DNA of 64,000 nucleotides from Notamacropus eugenii (lineage: Eukaryota; Chordata; Mammalia; Diprotodontia; Macropodidae). A program made the translations under genes and the position numbers. Location of the stretch: contig NC_092879.1 in the NCBI RefSeq assembly GCF_028372415.1, positions 100,125,277 to 100,189,276 on the forward strand, written 5' to 3'. The notes under the pieces are model-generated. The model was not told where the DNA came from. It worked only from the letters and a program-made list of their open reading frames with translations, and searched no databases. Each line of letters starts with the position of its first letter. Position 1 is the stretch's first letter. Of the stretch, positions 53,113-64,000 are shown in pieces.

Positions 53113-54095
53113 CCACTGTGAAGCAAGCCTGTTTACCCCTCCTGTTTTGTTTTGGGGTACCCTATGGGAAGGGGACTCATATCACAGCAAGTCAGAGTTT
53201 GGATTTGTAAATGCCATGCCCTACCAACCCATAAACACGTTCACATGGTCCTTTCTTGCCTGCCACTATCGAAGTAGTGTCTGCCGCCTGGAACAGGAGG
53301 AGGCTCTGTTTGTGGTGTGGACTATCCTTAGCAAATTGGGCTCTTTTTGGGTGGGGATGGAGGGTAGGGGTGGTGAGGGAACTTGTGCTAATTTAGACAG
53401 TCCTGCTTTTAAAATGTAATTGGGAGAGTTGGTTTTTGTTGGGGGAGATAGACTTAATGCAAACAATAGTGAGAAGGCTAACGGAACTGAGGCAAGTGAA
53501 ATTGAAAATCTGCAAGCAACTTGCAAGAGAGGTGGTAGTATGGAATGAAGGCCCAACGAGACATAGTCAGAGCAGCTAGTAAGCAAGGTGAGGCCTTGTT
53601 CCACACTGAGCAAGTCAAGGAAGGAAGATCTCTTAGAATGGGACATTCACTGTGGGGTGCTGCTCTCTGCCTGCCAGTGTGACTTAGGGTGCTTGTATGG
53701 TGATTGGGGCCTGGGACTAACCTGTTAAGGCTTGTATATCCTTGGAAGGAATTTGAGATGAAAAGAAGACTTGGTATGGGGCTACATGAAGACCTATCAG
53801 GTGGAAGAGGGATTAGATTGATGCTTGATGCCAGAGGTCTTCTCTGGAAATACTGGGGTAAGAGTCGCAATCTCAATATGAGGAGGAACTTCTACAAGTT
53901 AGAGCTGCCCAGATGTGGAATGGTGAGGACTAGGACTAGGGTCTTAGTGGAGGCTGGATGGCCACTTACGGGGACAGGTGCTCTCTGAGGCTCATTCTGC
54001 CTAGACAGCCTCAAAGCTGAGTTGAGAATCATCTTCTTTTAAGTGGGAACTTAGGTCCTAGAAGGCAGTAAGATTGAAATGTGGACATTCCATAG
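53113..54095. other. Intergenic, nothing recognised
   Basis: No clear gene or repeat; may include further SNX12 3'UTR. Confidence 0.35.
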
Positions 54096-54265
54096 GATCC
54101 TAAGTCCTGAGCTGGACAGGACCTTAGATCTCATTGAGTCCATTTTATAGTTGAGGAAATGGAGGTGAAGTGACTGCCCAGGGTCCCCCAGTTAGTAAGT
54201 ATCTGAGAGAGACTGAACCTGACTTTTCTCAACTCCAAGTTGAATCTGTTGTACCATGTTGCCTT
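54095..54265 (-). repeat. MIR- or L3-like fragment, inverted
   Basis: 'CATTTTATAGTTGAGGAAAT' and 'CTGCCCAGGGTCCCCCAGTT' identify an inverted MIR-type core. Confidence 0.6.
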
Positions 54266-55350
54266 TCCCAGAGCAGGAACCAGATACTGGAAAGGACTTT
54301 GAGGTAAAGAGGCTGAGGTTTGGGGGGACCGTCACCATGGACTTATCACTTCCCCTTTCTGAGGTACAGTTTCTTTTCTCAGCTATAAGTCCCCCACGGG
54401 GTTACTTTGTCACTTCAAGTGCTATGGAGACATTGGTAACATCATAGAGGCAAAAGGACCCTACAAAAGACTAGGCTTGGACTGTAACCTTCACATTCCA
54501 ACAGAACACTTTTGGTCAGTTCCCTAGAGAAGAGTCAGTGTCATCCAACTTTCCTCATTTTGCAGGTAAGAAAGTCTAGGGGAGCATTGGTGTGGTCAGT
54601 GAGCAAGTGGCAGAGCTGGCCTCTGAGGCCCCATCCATGCTCCATTCCATTGATCTCCGAAGAGCATGCTGCCTCACTCACGATAGCTCAAAGGGATCGT
54701 TAGGATGGAATTAATGTCTAGTACTTGGTACTGTGTCCTCTAAATGCCAGCTGTCCTCTGTCAACCCAAGGTCAAGAAGAGGTTTGGTCCCAGTGACCAA
54801 AGCAGTTGTCATTGGAAAGAAATAGGCATTTATCCAGTATCTATTGTGTGCCAAAGACCCAGAGACACCTTCCTAGGACAGGTGATCTCACCCAAGGCCC
54901 CGGGGGAAGGGGAGTAACTGGAGGATGCCTGCCCATGGGTGTTCATTGGATTATGCCCGATTGAATGAGGAGCAGAGCTAACTGACATTCATTCGTGTGA
55001 CTGCTTACCCCAGCACCCTGAGCTTTTTCTTCTCCATAGTTTTTTCTCTTCCTACTTGTAATCTTTCCAAATGAGGCCCACTGTCAACTCCTTCAGTTCT
55101 GTCACCATTTTTCTTGTCTCCAAAGTCATTGACTTAGGGCTGGAAAGGACCGTCAAACCTTAGAGACAGTCCAGTTCCACTCTCACTTTACGTAGCTCAG
55201 TCAAGTGGTCGAGCCCAAACCTAAATCCCTTTAATAAGTGGGCATAGTGAGTTGAGCTTGCTATTCTATTTAAATCTCCCAGCAGCAATACTCACGCACA
55301 GTATACATACACCCTTTCCTTTCCCAGCCCCCATCCCCAAAGCTTATGGT
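54266..55350. other. Intergenic, little recognised
   Basis: Only weak old-repeat traces, such as 'TTGACTTAGGGCTGGAAAGG' near 55130. No gene seen. Confidence 0.35.
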
Positions 55351-55359
55351 TCCAGTATA

Positions 55360-55590
55360 CGATTAAAGCAAGCATTTACATATGACTGGTAAGGTTTTCA
55401 AAGCACGTTACATGTTCTATCTTACATGGTCTCTACAGCCCAAGGAAGTCAGTGCTATTATGATGCCATTTTACATTTGAGGAAACTGAAACCGAGGTCT
55501 AGTGACTTGCTGCTATTAAGTGTCTGAGCAGGATTTGAATTTACATAGTCCTGCTTCCTAAGACCAACAGTCTTGACATTGCCCAGCCTT
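55360..55590 (-). repeat. MIR/Ther-1-type SINE, inverted
   Basis: 'GATGCCATTTTACATTTGAG', 'GTGACTTGCTGCTATTAAGT' and 'CAGGATTTGAATTTACATAG'. Confidence 0.72.
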
Positions 55591-57480
55591 GTAAGACTTC
55601 TCCCATTCCTCTCTCATCTTTAATGCCTTACTTGAAGAAAGCCAACGGCGCTTCCATTTCTGTTTTGCATGTGCCTCCTTACAAAAGAGAGACATGAGGG
55701 GCTGTTTGTCCACGTTCAAAGTCTATTTTTCCCAAAAAGGCCCACACAGACTTCCTCCCTTAGGGGTTTCTGCAGTTTCTAAAGGTCTCTGATCACTCAC
55801 TGCTTGTGGGCCGGGGAGGCAGCGGTAGAGAAACTTTCTGGTGACCTGTAAACTGACGAACAATCACAAGAGAAAGATCTGGAATCAAGAGCAAAATCTG
55901 TATATTCTCTGAAATTTATGCTCTATATGTTGTAGAATGATTTGATTCACAAAATTTTCATTTCTAGAAAACATTAGTTAACTAGCACTTACAAATGCTG
56001 TCAGTCTTAATACTCCTTGCTGATGGAAAAGTGCTCATGGCTGGCATAAAAAGAATTATTTGGTTTTATGGTGGGGTTTTCTTTAAAAATAGGAGGGGAA
56101 GGGGTTGAGAAGTGTCTTCAAAGAAAATCATGTTATTGGCCATCTGCTTCGTAGAGAGCTCGGAGAGGTCTTGAGGGTGAGTAGGGTACCAGAAAGGGAA
56201 AGATGATCAAGAGCTGACTGTAGCTGGGTGCTTTGGTCTGTCCCCTCAGAACGGATGCTCCTTTACTGGTTTCACTTAAACTTCATCTTTCCATATGGTC
56301 AGGGTTATTTGGAAAGCTAATCAGTTTGGGGTGTGGCTCTGGCCTCCTTACCCAACTGGGTAAGGCCTGGCTGCTCCTGCATCTCTCCCACTCTGCTACT
56401 ACCCAAGAAACCATGAGAGCTCCCAGCTTTCATTGATTCATCTCAACCTCTCTTCCCCTCCCCCCCCCACTCCCAAATCAGTCTAGGGCTGTCTGCAACA
56501 GAAAATGACTTGTGAGTCAGCTACCCAACCTGGGGGTAAAGCTGGCAGGAAACCTCCATGGTCAAAGCCTTTCCCAAGGCTGTTCCTCACTCTGCGCCCT
56601 TAGGGCCGAACTGGGGGACGGAAGTGGAAAGCCAAGCTTGACTCTAAAGATCCGGGTACCGTGGGGTCTGCTTTCTGGCCCACACTTGGACCTACCATGG
56701 GAATGGCTTTGATTCATCCTTCAGGACAGGAGGAGGAATGTACTGGTAGTGACCAGAACTCAGTGCTGGAGGGAGAAACTGAGAAAGAACAGTGGAGGCT
56801 AGGAAGGGAATGAAAGAGGACATGAGGAGCTGGGACTTGGGTTTTGGTCTTTGTGTGCCTCAGTTTCCTCTTTCCTCTCTGAGACCTGAGTGGTGACATG
56901 GAGCAAAAGGAGCCTGGGGGTCTGGAACCTAAGAAGGGTAGGGATAATTCATGCCATGCCTTTTCTTCCATCCAGAGACACTGGTGCCTGATTAGCTACC
57001 TCCCCTGTCAATCACTAATTTGGGGTCAGACCATGCCCTAGAAGGCAGGTGGTGGAGTAAGGGGGGTTGGCCTGAAGGGAAACCCAAGGGGTCTGAGTGA
57101 GGCACTGTGCCACCCTCAGGTTGACCCTCATACTGTTATCTGGAGCCTGGTTAGGAGCCTCCTGGCAGAAAAGCAGGCCTGGAAGCATCAAAGTCCATGG
57201 CCAGGTAAGTGAGGGTGTGAGCCAGGGTGGCAGAAGTGGGAGGGGGTTAGCTTGGAGCCCCCTGGGCACAGGTGAATATCCGCCCCAAGTTACATGTGCC
57301 AGGAGGCCCTAGCCTGGACTAGCCTCTGGTAGGGTCTGTCCAGGTGCAAGTGGCCCAAGCACCCAGCAGGCCCCAGCTGGGTTTGGCCCATAGACACCAT
57401 GCTGAATTGCCAAGCTCTACCCCTCAGGAACAGTTTTGAAGGGAGATCTGTGCCCAGTGCCCCTGGTTGTTTGTATTAAA
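55591..57480. other. Intergenic, nothing recognised
   Basis: No family signature in any frame and no convincing repeat. A C run lies at about 56458-56468. Confidence 0.4.
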
Positions 57481-57484
57481 ACAA

Positions 57485-58271
57485 AACAAAATAAAAAATC
57501 TATCTCAAATATATAAGGAACTTGGTCAAATTGATAAGAATATGAGTCATTCCCCAATTGATAAATGGTCAAAGGATATGAACAGGCAGGGTTTTTTTTG
57601 ATAAATCAAAATTATATATAATCATATTAAAAATGTTCTAAATCACTGTTGATTACAGAAATGCAAATTAGAATAACTTTGAAATATCATCTCACATCTG
57701 TCAGATTGGCGAAAATGATAAAAGAAGAAAATGATAAATGTTGGAGGATATGTGGAAAAACTGGGCCACTGTTGGTGGGACTGTGATCTGATCCGGCCAA
57801 TCTGGAGAGAGGTTTGGAATTTTTCCTAAAGAGTCACACAACTGTGTGCACCTCTTGATCCAGCAGTACCACTATCAGGCCTGTTTCCCAAGGTGATTAG
57901 AGAAAAAGGAAAAGAACCCCTATGTTCTAAAATCTTTATTACAGCTCTTTGTGGTGGCAAGGACTGGAAATTGGGGGAATGGCTAAACAAGTTGCTGTAT
58001 CTAATTGGGATGCAATACTACTGTGCTGTAAGGAATGCTGAGCAGGTTGATTTTAGAAAAAACTTGGAAAAACTTGCATGAAATAATGAAGAGTGAAATT
58101 AGCAGAACCGAGAGAACACTGTACACAGTAACAACAACGTTGTTCTAAGAACAACATTCAACGACTAAGTTACTTTGAATATTCTAGATAATCAACTACA
58201 AAGGATCTATGAAGGAAGATTCTATCCACCTCCAGAGAAAGAACTGATAAATGGAAGGATATATAGTATGG

Positions 58272-58351
<80 letters not shown>

Positions 58352-58500
58352 CTTTGGGGCAGGGTAGGGAGGGAGAAAAAAAAAGTACACAGCAGAGAAC
58401 AAAAGAAAACTTAGACGCCCAGAAAAGCAGGGTACCTTTGAAAACGATGTGTGGTATTTATTACAGTTTTTTAAAAAATTAAACAGTGTGAAATAACAAT
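57485..58500 (+). mobile_element. L1 LINE, 5'-truncated
   Basis: ORF2 end and 3'UTR: 'GATAAATGGTCAAAGGATAT', 'ATTACAGAAATGCAAATTAG', 'GATCCAGCAGTACCACTATC' and 'CACTGTACACAGTAACAACA'. The 3'UTR is split by a dinucleotide palindrome at 58276-58349. Confidence 0.87.
58276..58349. repeat. (AC)17(GT)20 inverted dinucleotide repeat
   Basis: Seventeen AC units (58276-58309) meet twenty GT units (58310-58349) head to head. The first 68 bases (58276-58343) are a perfect palindrome with no spacer. Confidence 0.95.
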
Positions 58501-58859
58501 TCATGGTTTCATATTGAATCTTCTTTTTATGTCATGCTGTGTACATGGAAATGGTTGGGGTTTTTTTCCCTTTTGTACTTAAGCTCAAGATGAATTAAAA
58601 AAAGAAGAAGAAAAAACCAGCCTTCCAAATGGGTCACTGTGTGTTGGGGGTGTAAGCTCAGTTCCATGTGGACAGTCTCGGGCAGGTAAAGGTAAGGACT
58701 TCTAAACCTTAGAGTTCTCATGAGGCCCCCCAGGGAACAGCTGGGAATTGAGGTGTGAGACCGGGCTATCTTGTGCATTTCCGCCTCTTTCCCGTGGGAA
58801 ACTTGCTGGGGAAGAGCATCCCTGCCCTCGAGATTAATCCATGGTCTGAGCACACCTAT

Positions 58860-59249
58860 TGTTGTCTAACAGGCACGGTATTCAGGCGCAAACTATGCGG
58901 CAGGAGAGCTTAAGTAGGGTCAGGAAAGCCTGAAGGCGCTCTTAGCGCTGAGGGGCCCTTAGAGGACAGAAGGCCCCTCTTCCCTCTCTCCTCTCTTCTC
59001 TCTTCCCTCTCCCCTCTCCCACTTCCACTTCCATTCTCTTACTGTAAGATCTTTGCCTCCTTGGGAAGAGGATTCCTCTCTCCTAAGGAAGAATTTACCC
59101 TGCACATGTAACCAAGACCCTGAATAAAGCCTAACCCTTGTTTGACTCTGGAAAGTCTCTTCTCTCATACGTTTATCCGGTTTGGCCAGCCGAAGACCTG
59201 CGATAGATAAGGTAAGACTCGGGTAGCCCTTAGGCCTCTAAGCCTGACA
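58860..59249 (+). mobile_element. Possible solo LTR of an endogenous retrovirus-like element
   Basis: About 390 bases bounded by TG and CA. It has a pyrimidine-rich stretch, then AATAAA at 59123-59128, then a U5-like segment with 'GGTTTGGCCAGCCGAAGACC'. No internal coding region and no second LTR are seen. Family and exact ends are uncertain; age looks old to intermediate. It could instead be unrelated unique sequence. Confidence 0.4.
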
Positions 59250-59305
59250 ACTGTGGAGCCAAACGAGGCTTCAAAGGTTCTCCTTAGACAAGTTAGCAAC
59301 AGTCA

Positions 59306-59680
59306 ACGAGCATTGGTTATGCGCCTGTTATGTGCCAGGCATTGGACATGAACAGTAAGGCAAAACCAATGCCCGCCCTTAAGGAGCTCCCGGTCTCCTG
59401 AGGGAAACAAGTCACCATCAGCTCTGTATAAACCAGACAGAGACAGGCTAGAATGGAGAGAATCAAGGGAGGGCAGGCCAGATCAGGAAAGGCCCAAAGG
59501 GGCTCCCCCAAATGCATCCGAAGGAGCCCGGCCTCTGCTGGATTCCATGATGGAGATGACTTCGTGGAGTGATCCTCAAGAGATGATTTCAAAGGATTGG
59601 TGAAGCCTGTGCTCCAATGCTCCCTCAAAGCAAGTTGTTTGCCAGGGTTAGGGAGGATTTCCTGTTGATGGGGAGGGTCC
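59306..59680 (+). repeat. Ancient interspersed repeat, family not assigned
   Basis: 'GTTATGTGCCAGGCATTGGAC' and 'GCCCTTAAGGAGCTCCCGGT' match the dispersed pattern also seen at 5565, 10022 and 63685. Confidence 0.5.
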
Positions 59681-59689
59681 ACTAGTAAC

Positions 59690-59885
59690 TATTTCTGTTG
59701 GCTCTGCCTGTGTTATCTCACTTGAGCCTCTCAACAACACTGAGAGATAGGGGCTGTTATCCCCATTTTTACCAATGGGGAAACTGAGGCTGAGAGGAAT
59801 TAAGTGACTTGCCCAGGGTCACACAGCTATCAAGTGTCTGAAGCAGAATTTGAACTCGGGGTTTCTAGCTTCTAGTTAGCTCACC
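59690..59885 (-). repeat. MIR/Ther-1-type SINE, inverted
   Basis: 'TTACCAATGGGGAAACTGAG', 'GACTTGCCCAGGGTCACACA' and 'TTTGAACTCGGGGTTTCTAG'. Confidence 0.85.
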
Positions 59886-59887
59886 AA

Positions 59888-60092
59888 AGCAGCTATGTGG
59901 TTCAGTGGGTAGAGTGCTGGCCTTGAAGTCAGGAAGACTTGAGTTCAGATCCAGCCTTAGAAACTTACTAGCTGTGTGACCCTGGGCAAGAAGGAAGTGA
60001 CAAACCACTCCAGTATCTTTGCGAAGAAATCTCCATGGACAGTATGGTCCTCAAGGTCATGAAGAGTTAGACACAACTGAACAACCACAACA
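59888..60092 (+). repeat. Tailed marsupial SINE
   Basis: Head GCAGCTATGTGGTTCAGTGG, core with CTAGCTGTGTGACCCTGGGC, tail CCAGTATCTTTGCGAAGAAA, ending ACAACTGAACAACCACAAC. Confidence 0.87.
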
Positions 60093-60164
60093 GTTAGCTC
60101 ACTGCTGCTCACTCTGTGGTAACAGACCTTTCTCAAGGAAATCCACAGCAGTGCAAAAGACTGT

Positions 60165-60368
60165 TTTATCTATTGGAATCAGTAAGACCCTATTTCAAAT
60201 CTGGCCTCATGCACGTGTGACCCTGGGCAAGTCATTTACCTCTGTCTGCTTCACTTTTCTCACCTGCTAAATGGGGATCATAATAGCACCTCCTCCCCAA
60301 GGTTGTTGTGAAGATCAATTGCTAAGCTACACAGTGCCTGGCACACAGTAAGTTTAATAATTGCTTAT
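60165..60368 (+). repeat. MIR-type SINE
   Basis: 'GTGACCCTGGGCAAGTCATT', 'CTCACCTGCTAAATGGGGAT', 'CAAGGTTGTTGTGAAGATCA' and 'TGCCTGGCACACAGTAAG'. Confidence 0.85.
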
Positions 60369-60369
60369 T

Positions 60370-60800
60370 TCTTTCCCACAGTTCCTCAGCCATCCTCTGT
60401 ATCCAAATCTTGTCTGTCTGATTACTGAAATATCTCTCTCATATTTCTGCAAACCACCACCCGGTTTCAGGATTGAACTTCTCCATCAAACTGTTGATCT
60501 CCCCATACCTCGTCAGCAGTTCCTTTCCTGCTCACTGAGCTCCAGTGGCTCCCTATGGCTCCAGGATCAAATGGGAATTCCTGTTTGACATTTCAAGGCC
60601 TTTATAACCTTCCCTCCCTCTTCCTGTGCACCCCCCACCCCCACCCCTGCCCTGACATTCCACTTTAGGAGCTCCTTCCATCTCCATCCCTCTGCCTGGA
60701 ATACTCTACTTCACATCTATTTAGTTTCTTTGACTTCCTTTAAGACTCAGTTCAAATCTTACTTTCTGCAGGAGGCATTTCCTCTGGGATTACCTACTCT
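60370..60800 (+). repeat. L2 LINE 3' end
   Basis: 'GAGCTCCAGTGGCTCCCTAT', 'TTCAAGGCCTTTATAACCTT', 'CCATCCCTCTGCCTGGAATA' and 'AAGACTCAGTTCAAATCTTA' follow the L2 3' order. Confidence 0.78.
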
Positions 60801-60832
60801 GTCTATATCTTATATGTACCTAATTTTTTATA

Positions 60833-61480
60833 TGGAGCAGCTAGATGGTGCTGTAGTGGTTAAAGCACTGAATTTGGATTCAGGAAGTCTCATCCTCATG
60901 AGTTCAAATCTGGCCTCAGACATTTACTAGCTGTGTGACCCTGGACCACTTCACTCTGTTTCTCTCAGTTTCCTTATCTGTAAAGTGAACTAGAAAAGGA
61001 AATGACAAACCATTCCAGCATATTTTTTTAATGTTTTAAATTTTTTCTACTAAATAATATTTAATTTTTCCAATTACATGTAAAGATAATTTTCAACATT
61101 CATTTTTTATAAGATTTTGAGTTCCAAATTTTTCGCCCTCCCTCCCAACCCCCCTCCCAAGATGGCAAGCATTCTTATATAGGTTATACATATGCAATCA
61201 TGTTAAACATATCTCTACATTAGTCATGTTGTGAAAGAAGAATGAACAAAAGGGAAAAGCCGCAAAAAATCAAAAAGGAGCAAATAGTATATTCCCATGT
61301 GCATTCAGACTCCATAGCTTCCCTGGGTGTGGATGGCATTTTCCTCATGAAGCTCTTGGAATTGTCTGGGATCATTGTATAAATGAGAAGAGCTAAGTCA
61401 ATCATCCCTGTAGTGTCTTTGCCAAGAAAACCCCAGATGGAATCACAAAGAGTTGGACAACTGGAAACTGACGAACGGCA
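60833..61480 (+). repeat. Tailed marsupial SINE split by an inverted L1
   Basis: Left part (60833-61020) ends AAACCATTCCAGCA. Right part (about 61408-61480) resumes GTGTCTTTGCCAAGAAAACC. Between them is inverted L1 sequence. Confidence 0.85.
61021..61407 (-). mobile_element. L1 LINE 3'UTR, inverted, inserted in a SINE
   Basis: Starts with a T-rich end, then 'CCAATTACATGTAAAGATAA', 'TAAGATTTTGAGTTCCAAAT', 'TAGTCATGTTGTGAAAGAAG' and 'GATCATTGTATAAATGAGAA'. It is short and 5'-truncated, and better preserved than the other L1 pieces here. Confidence 0.87.
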
Positions 61481-61854
61481 GTTATTTCTATGTTATGTTC
61501 CCTGCCCTCCCCCTCTTCCTTCATTAGAATGTTCAGTTTTTCTTTTCTCTGTGCCCCCCAGCACATAGAACACTCAGCATTGTGCCTGGCTCCTGGTAAG
61601 CATGTAATGGTCAAACTAGGCCATCATCTCCCCTCCTTCACAACACTCACCTTTCTGTCACTGGTAGCTTATCTAGGAAATGGTTTATGGGCCAAGGGTG
61701 GAAGGAAGGAACACGGATTAGAAGGCTTTCCTTGGGGAAAAGAGGAAGGAAGAAGAGCTCAGGGTCACTAGGAACCGAATGACTGGAGATAAGCTGAGGA
61801 GAAGTGACAGATAAGAAAGGGGGACAAAATACAATACCACAGATTTCTACTTTT

Positions 61855-62715
61855 TAAAATGTTTTCTTTTTTATTTTTAAGTTAATTCTTATCAATGCAC
61901 AAACATTTCAATATATAATGAACAGAAAGAAGATTCTATATGAAAATTTGTCATTCCTAAGTTTATATTAACTCTAACAAGGTAAGAGCAATGCTGCTCT
62001 GTGTGCCTACACTGAAACATCTTTGTTTGCTTTTGTGTGCTTTTTTCCATATTTTACTGATGCTTTGCCCCTTTTTTCTCCTCTCTCTCCTTCTGCACTA
62101 ACTTATCCCCCTGACCCAAATAAGTGACCTACTTTAGAACAAGTAAGCACACTTAAAACAAATCAACATATTGAGTGTGGCTAAAAATGCAGGTCATCTC
62201 ATTGAACATCTCCAGCCTAGTCCATCACCTTTCTGCCAAGAGGTGTGGGTGGCCTGAGACTTCAACCTCAGTCTTCTGAAGGTCTGATTGGCATTCACTG
62301 ATCAGAGCTATGAACTCTTAGAATTCTTACCCTTTACTTTATTGTGGTCACTGTGTAACCACTTCTCCTGGTTCTGCTCACTTTTATCTTCATCAGTTCA
62401 TACAGCTCTTCCCAGGCTTCCCTGAATCAGTCATGTCCCTCGTCGTTCCTCAGCGCCCAATAATATTTCATTACATGTGCATACTGCACTTTGTTCTGCC
62501 ATGTCCCAATTAATGGGGACACCTACTTGGTTTCCAGGTATTTTCAACACCAAAAAGTTCTGGCTCTTTTTGCATATGTGAGTTCTTTCCCTCTGCCCTT
62601 GATCTTTTTGGGGTCTAGGTCTAGTAGTGGTATCACTGGGTTTGAGGGTTTGTGACTCTTTGGGTATGGTTCTACATTTCTTTCCAGAATGACTGGAGTG
62701 ATTCACAACACCCAA
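61855..62715 (-). mobile_element. L1 LINE 3' region, inverted
   Basis: 'TTCTCCTGGTTCTGCTCACT', 'TGTCCCAATTAATGGGGACA', 'AGGTCTAGTAGTGGTATCAC' and 'CCAGAATGACTGGAGTGATT' are antisense L1 signatures in order. Confidence 0.8.
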
Positions 62716-62899
62716 AGGGCATTGGCATGTATGACATCTATTTCCTGGTTCCATGGGTTTCCAGGATCACAGAATTTATCACCATGTATCCGGGTTATTG
62801 GAGAAGAGCCTCTTCATACTTAACTAGCTTGGGGCTCAGAGAGCTGACTTGGCCAGTTGCCAATAAATGGCAGGACTCGGCAGAATTCTCATGATTTGT

Positions 62900-63650
62900 T
62901 GGCATACCCTCTAAGAACCCAGGGTTATCTCCTTGCCGTGATGAGGCATTAAAAGAGGAATTTTGTTACTATTGTGTTACATATTTAATATATGGTGAAA
63001 AAAACATATAGAACACAAATTCACAGTTCATATATGATCCTCTTTTCCCTTCTTTGCATTTTGAAATTTTCATGTTTGTTGATGGTTAAGTTTCTTTTTT
63101 TTAAAGGAAATTTTAAAACCCCAGTGGGGTGTGAGTGTGCCTGTCCTCCCACTCCCCCTTCAACACTTGCCATTTTCATCTTTTGCCATCTTTACCCAAA
63201 TGTTTTCATCTACATTTCTCTTCCTTTGAGGGATTTGGGGCACCCTTTCATATACTTGTTAAGCAGGTATGTTTCTTCATTTGGAGCTGCCTTCGCACTT
63301 CCTCTGTCCACCTATGAATCCTGGATCCTGAGGAGGATGCTTCTGCCTCGGAGATACTTGTAACACTTATCTGGCTAGCTTGGACATCAGTTCTCACTTA
63401 GATATGCTTGCTACAATTTGGTTTTTTTTCGCAGTTAGCTGCTCCTCTTCTAATTGGGACTGCCTTGATTTTGCTGCTATCAGAACTTTGATTTGAGTAT
63501 ACTTGAAATTGACCGTTTTCTGTCTCTTGTTTAGCTGAGAATTGTCCTCTTTGCCATCGTTACAAAAGATGCCCCTGTTTGTCTTCTTCTCGTTTATGAT
63601 GTGACCTTATTGTCATATATGAGGTAAGATGTTGGTTTAAAGAGTTCTTA
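62900..63650 (-). repeat. Probable older L1 fragment, inverted
   Basis: AT-rich text such as 'TTTTCTGTCTCTTGTTTAGC' resembles antisense L1 further 5' in ORF2. Highly diverged; limits uncertain. Confidence 0.4.
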
Positions 63651-63684
63651 ACCTAGGGCTGATGATCTTGTTTTAAAAAAATAT

Positions 63685-64000
63685 TCCACTAGCATTTATT
63701 AAATGCTTCTTTTGTGACAGGCCCTGTGCCTGGTGCTGGGGACACAGAGGCAAAGGCCAATCCCTGCCCTAGTGGAGCTCCCAATCTAATGAAGGAGAAG
63801 TGCTACAGTACAGGATCATCATGAGAGGCACCAGCATCAAGGGTAATCCAGAAACGCTTCTTGTAGAAGCTGGCACTTGAAGGAAGTAGGGGTGGGGTGG
63901 GGTGGAGAGACTCAGTGAAAATACCTGGAATCGTCGGAAGAGCAAGGAGACCTGTGTGAGTGGATCACAGAATGCCTGGAGAGGTACAAAGTGGCCAGAT
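63685..64000 (+). repeat. Ancient interspersed repeat, runs off the window
   Basis: 'GCATTTATTAAATGCTTC', 'GCCCTGTGCCTGGTGCTGGG' and 'CTGCCCTAGTGGAGCTCC' match the unassigned dispersed family seen at 59306. Confidence 0.5.

Overview
The window looks like a marsupial (metatherian) X-chromosome segment. Five intron-containing vertebrate genes can be read exon by exon. The intergenic DNA is full of MIR/Ther-1-type CORE-SINEs, a second tRNA-headed SINE whose 3' tail carries the motif CTTTGCCAAGAAAACCCC, 5'-truncated L1 copies of the marsupial type, and older L2 and CR1/L3 LINE remains. I cannot name the species from sequence alone.

Layout: MED12 (minus strand, first ten coding exons, 158-3623, running off the left edge); IL2RG (plus, 11236-14342); CXorf65 orthologue (plus, 15103-17713); FOXO4 (minus, 20437-27079); an 18-kb gene-free, repeat-rich interval; SNX12 (plus, 46680-51646); then about 12 kb with no gene that I recognise. 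This is the human Xq13.1 order SNX12-FOXO4-CXorf65-IL2RG-MED12 read from the other end, with all relative orientations kept. MED12, FOXO4 and SNX12 start in GC-rich, CpG-island-like promoters. IL2RG and CXorf65 have ordinary-composition promoters.

The genes do not form one pathway. MED12 is the CDK8-module subunit of Mediator, IL2RG is the shared gamma chain of the IL-2/4/7/9/15/21 receptors, FOXO4 is an AKT-controlled forkhead factor, SNX12 is an endosomal PX-domain sorting nexin, and CXorf65 is uncharacterised. Their linkage is shared synteny, not an operon.

I see no undescribed biological system here. The points most worth checking are: a one-base excess in an 11-base homopolymer that breaks the FOXO4 exon 1 frame (probably a sequence error); a FOXO4 C-terminus that does not end where the human one does; a compound trinucleotide repeat in the FOXO4 3'UTR; a GC-AG intron directly after MED12 exon 2; an IL2RG juxtamembrane segment that is longer than the human one; and a perfect (AC)17(GT)17 palindrome inside an old L1.
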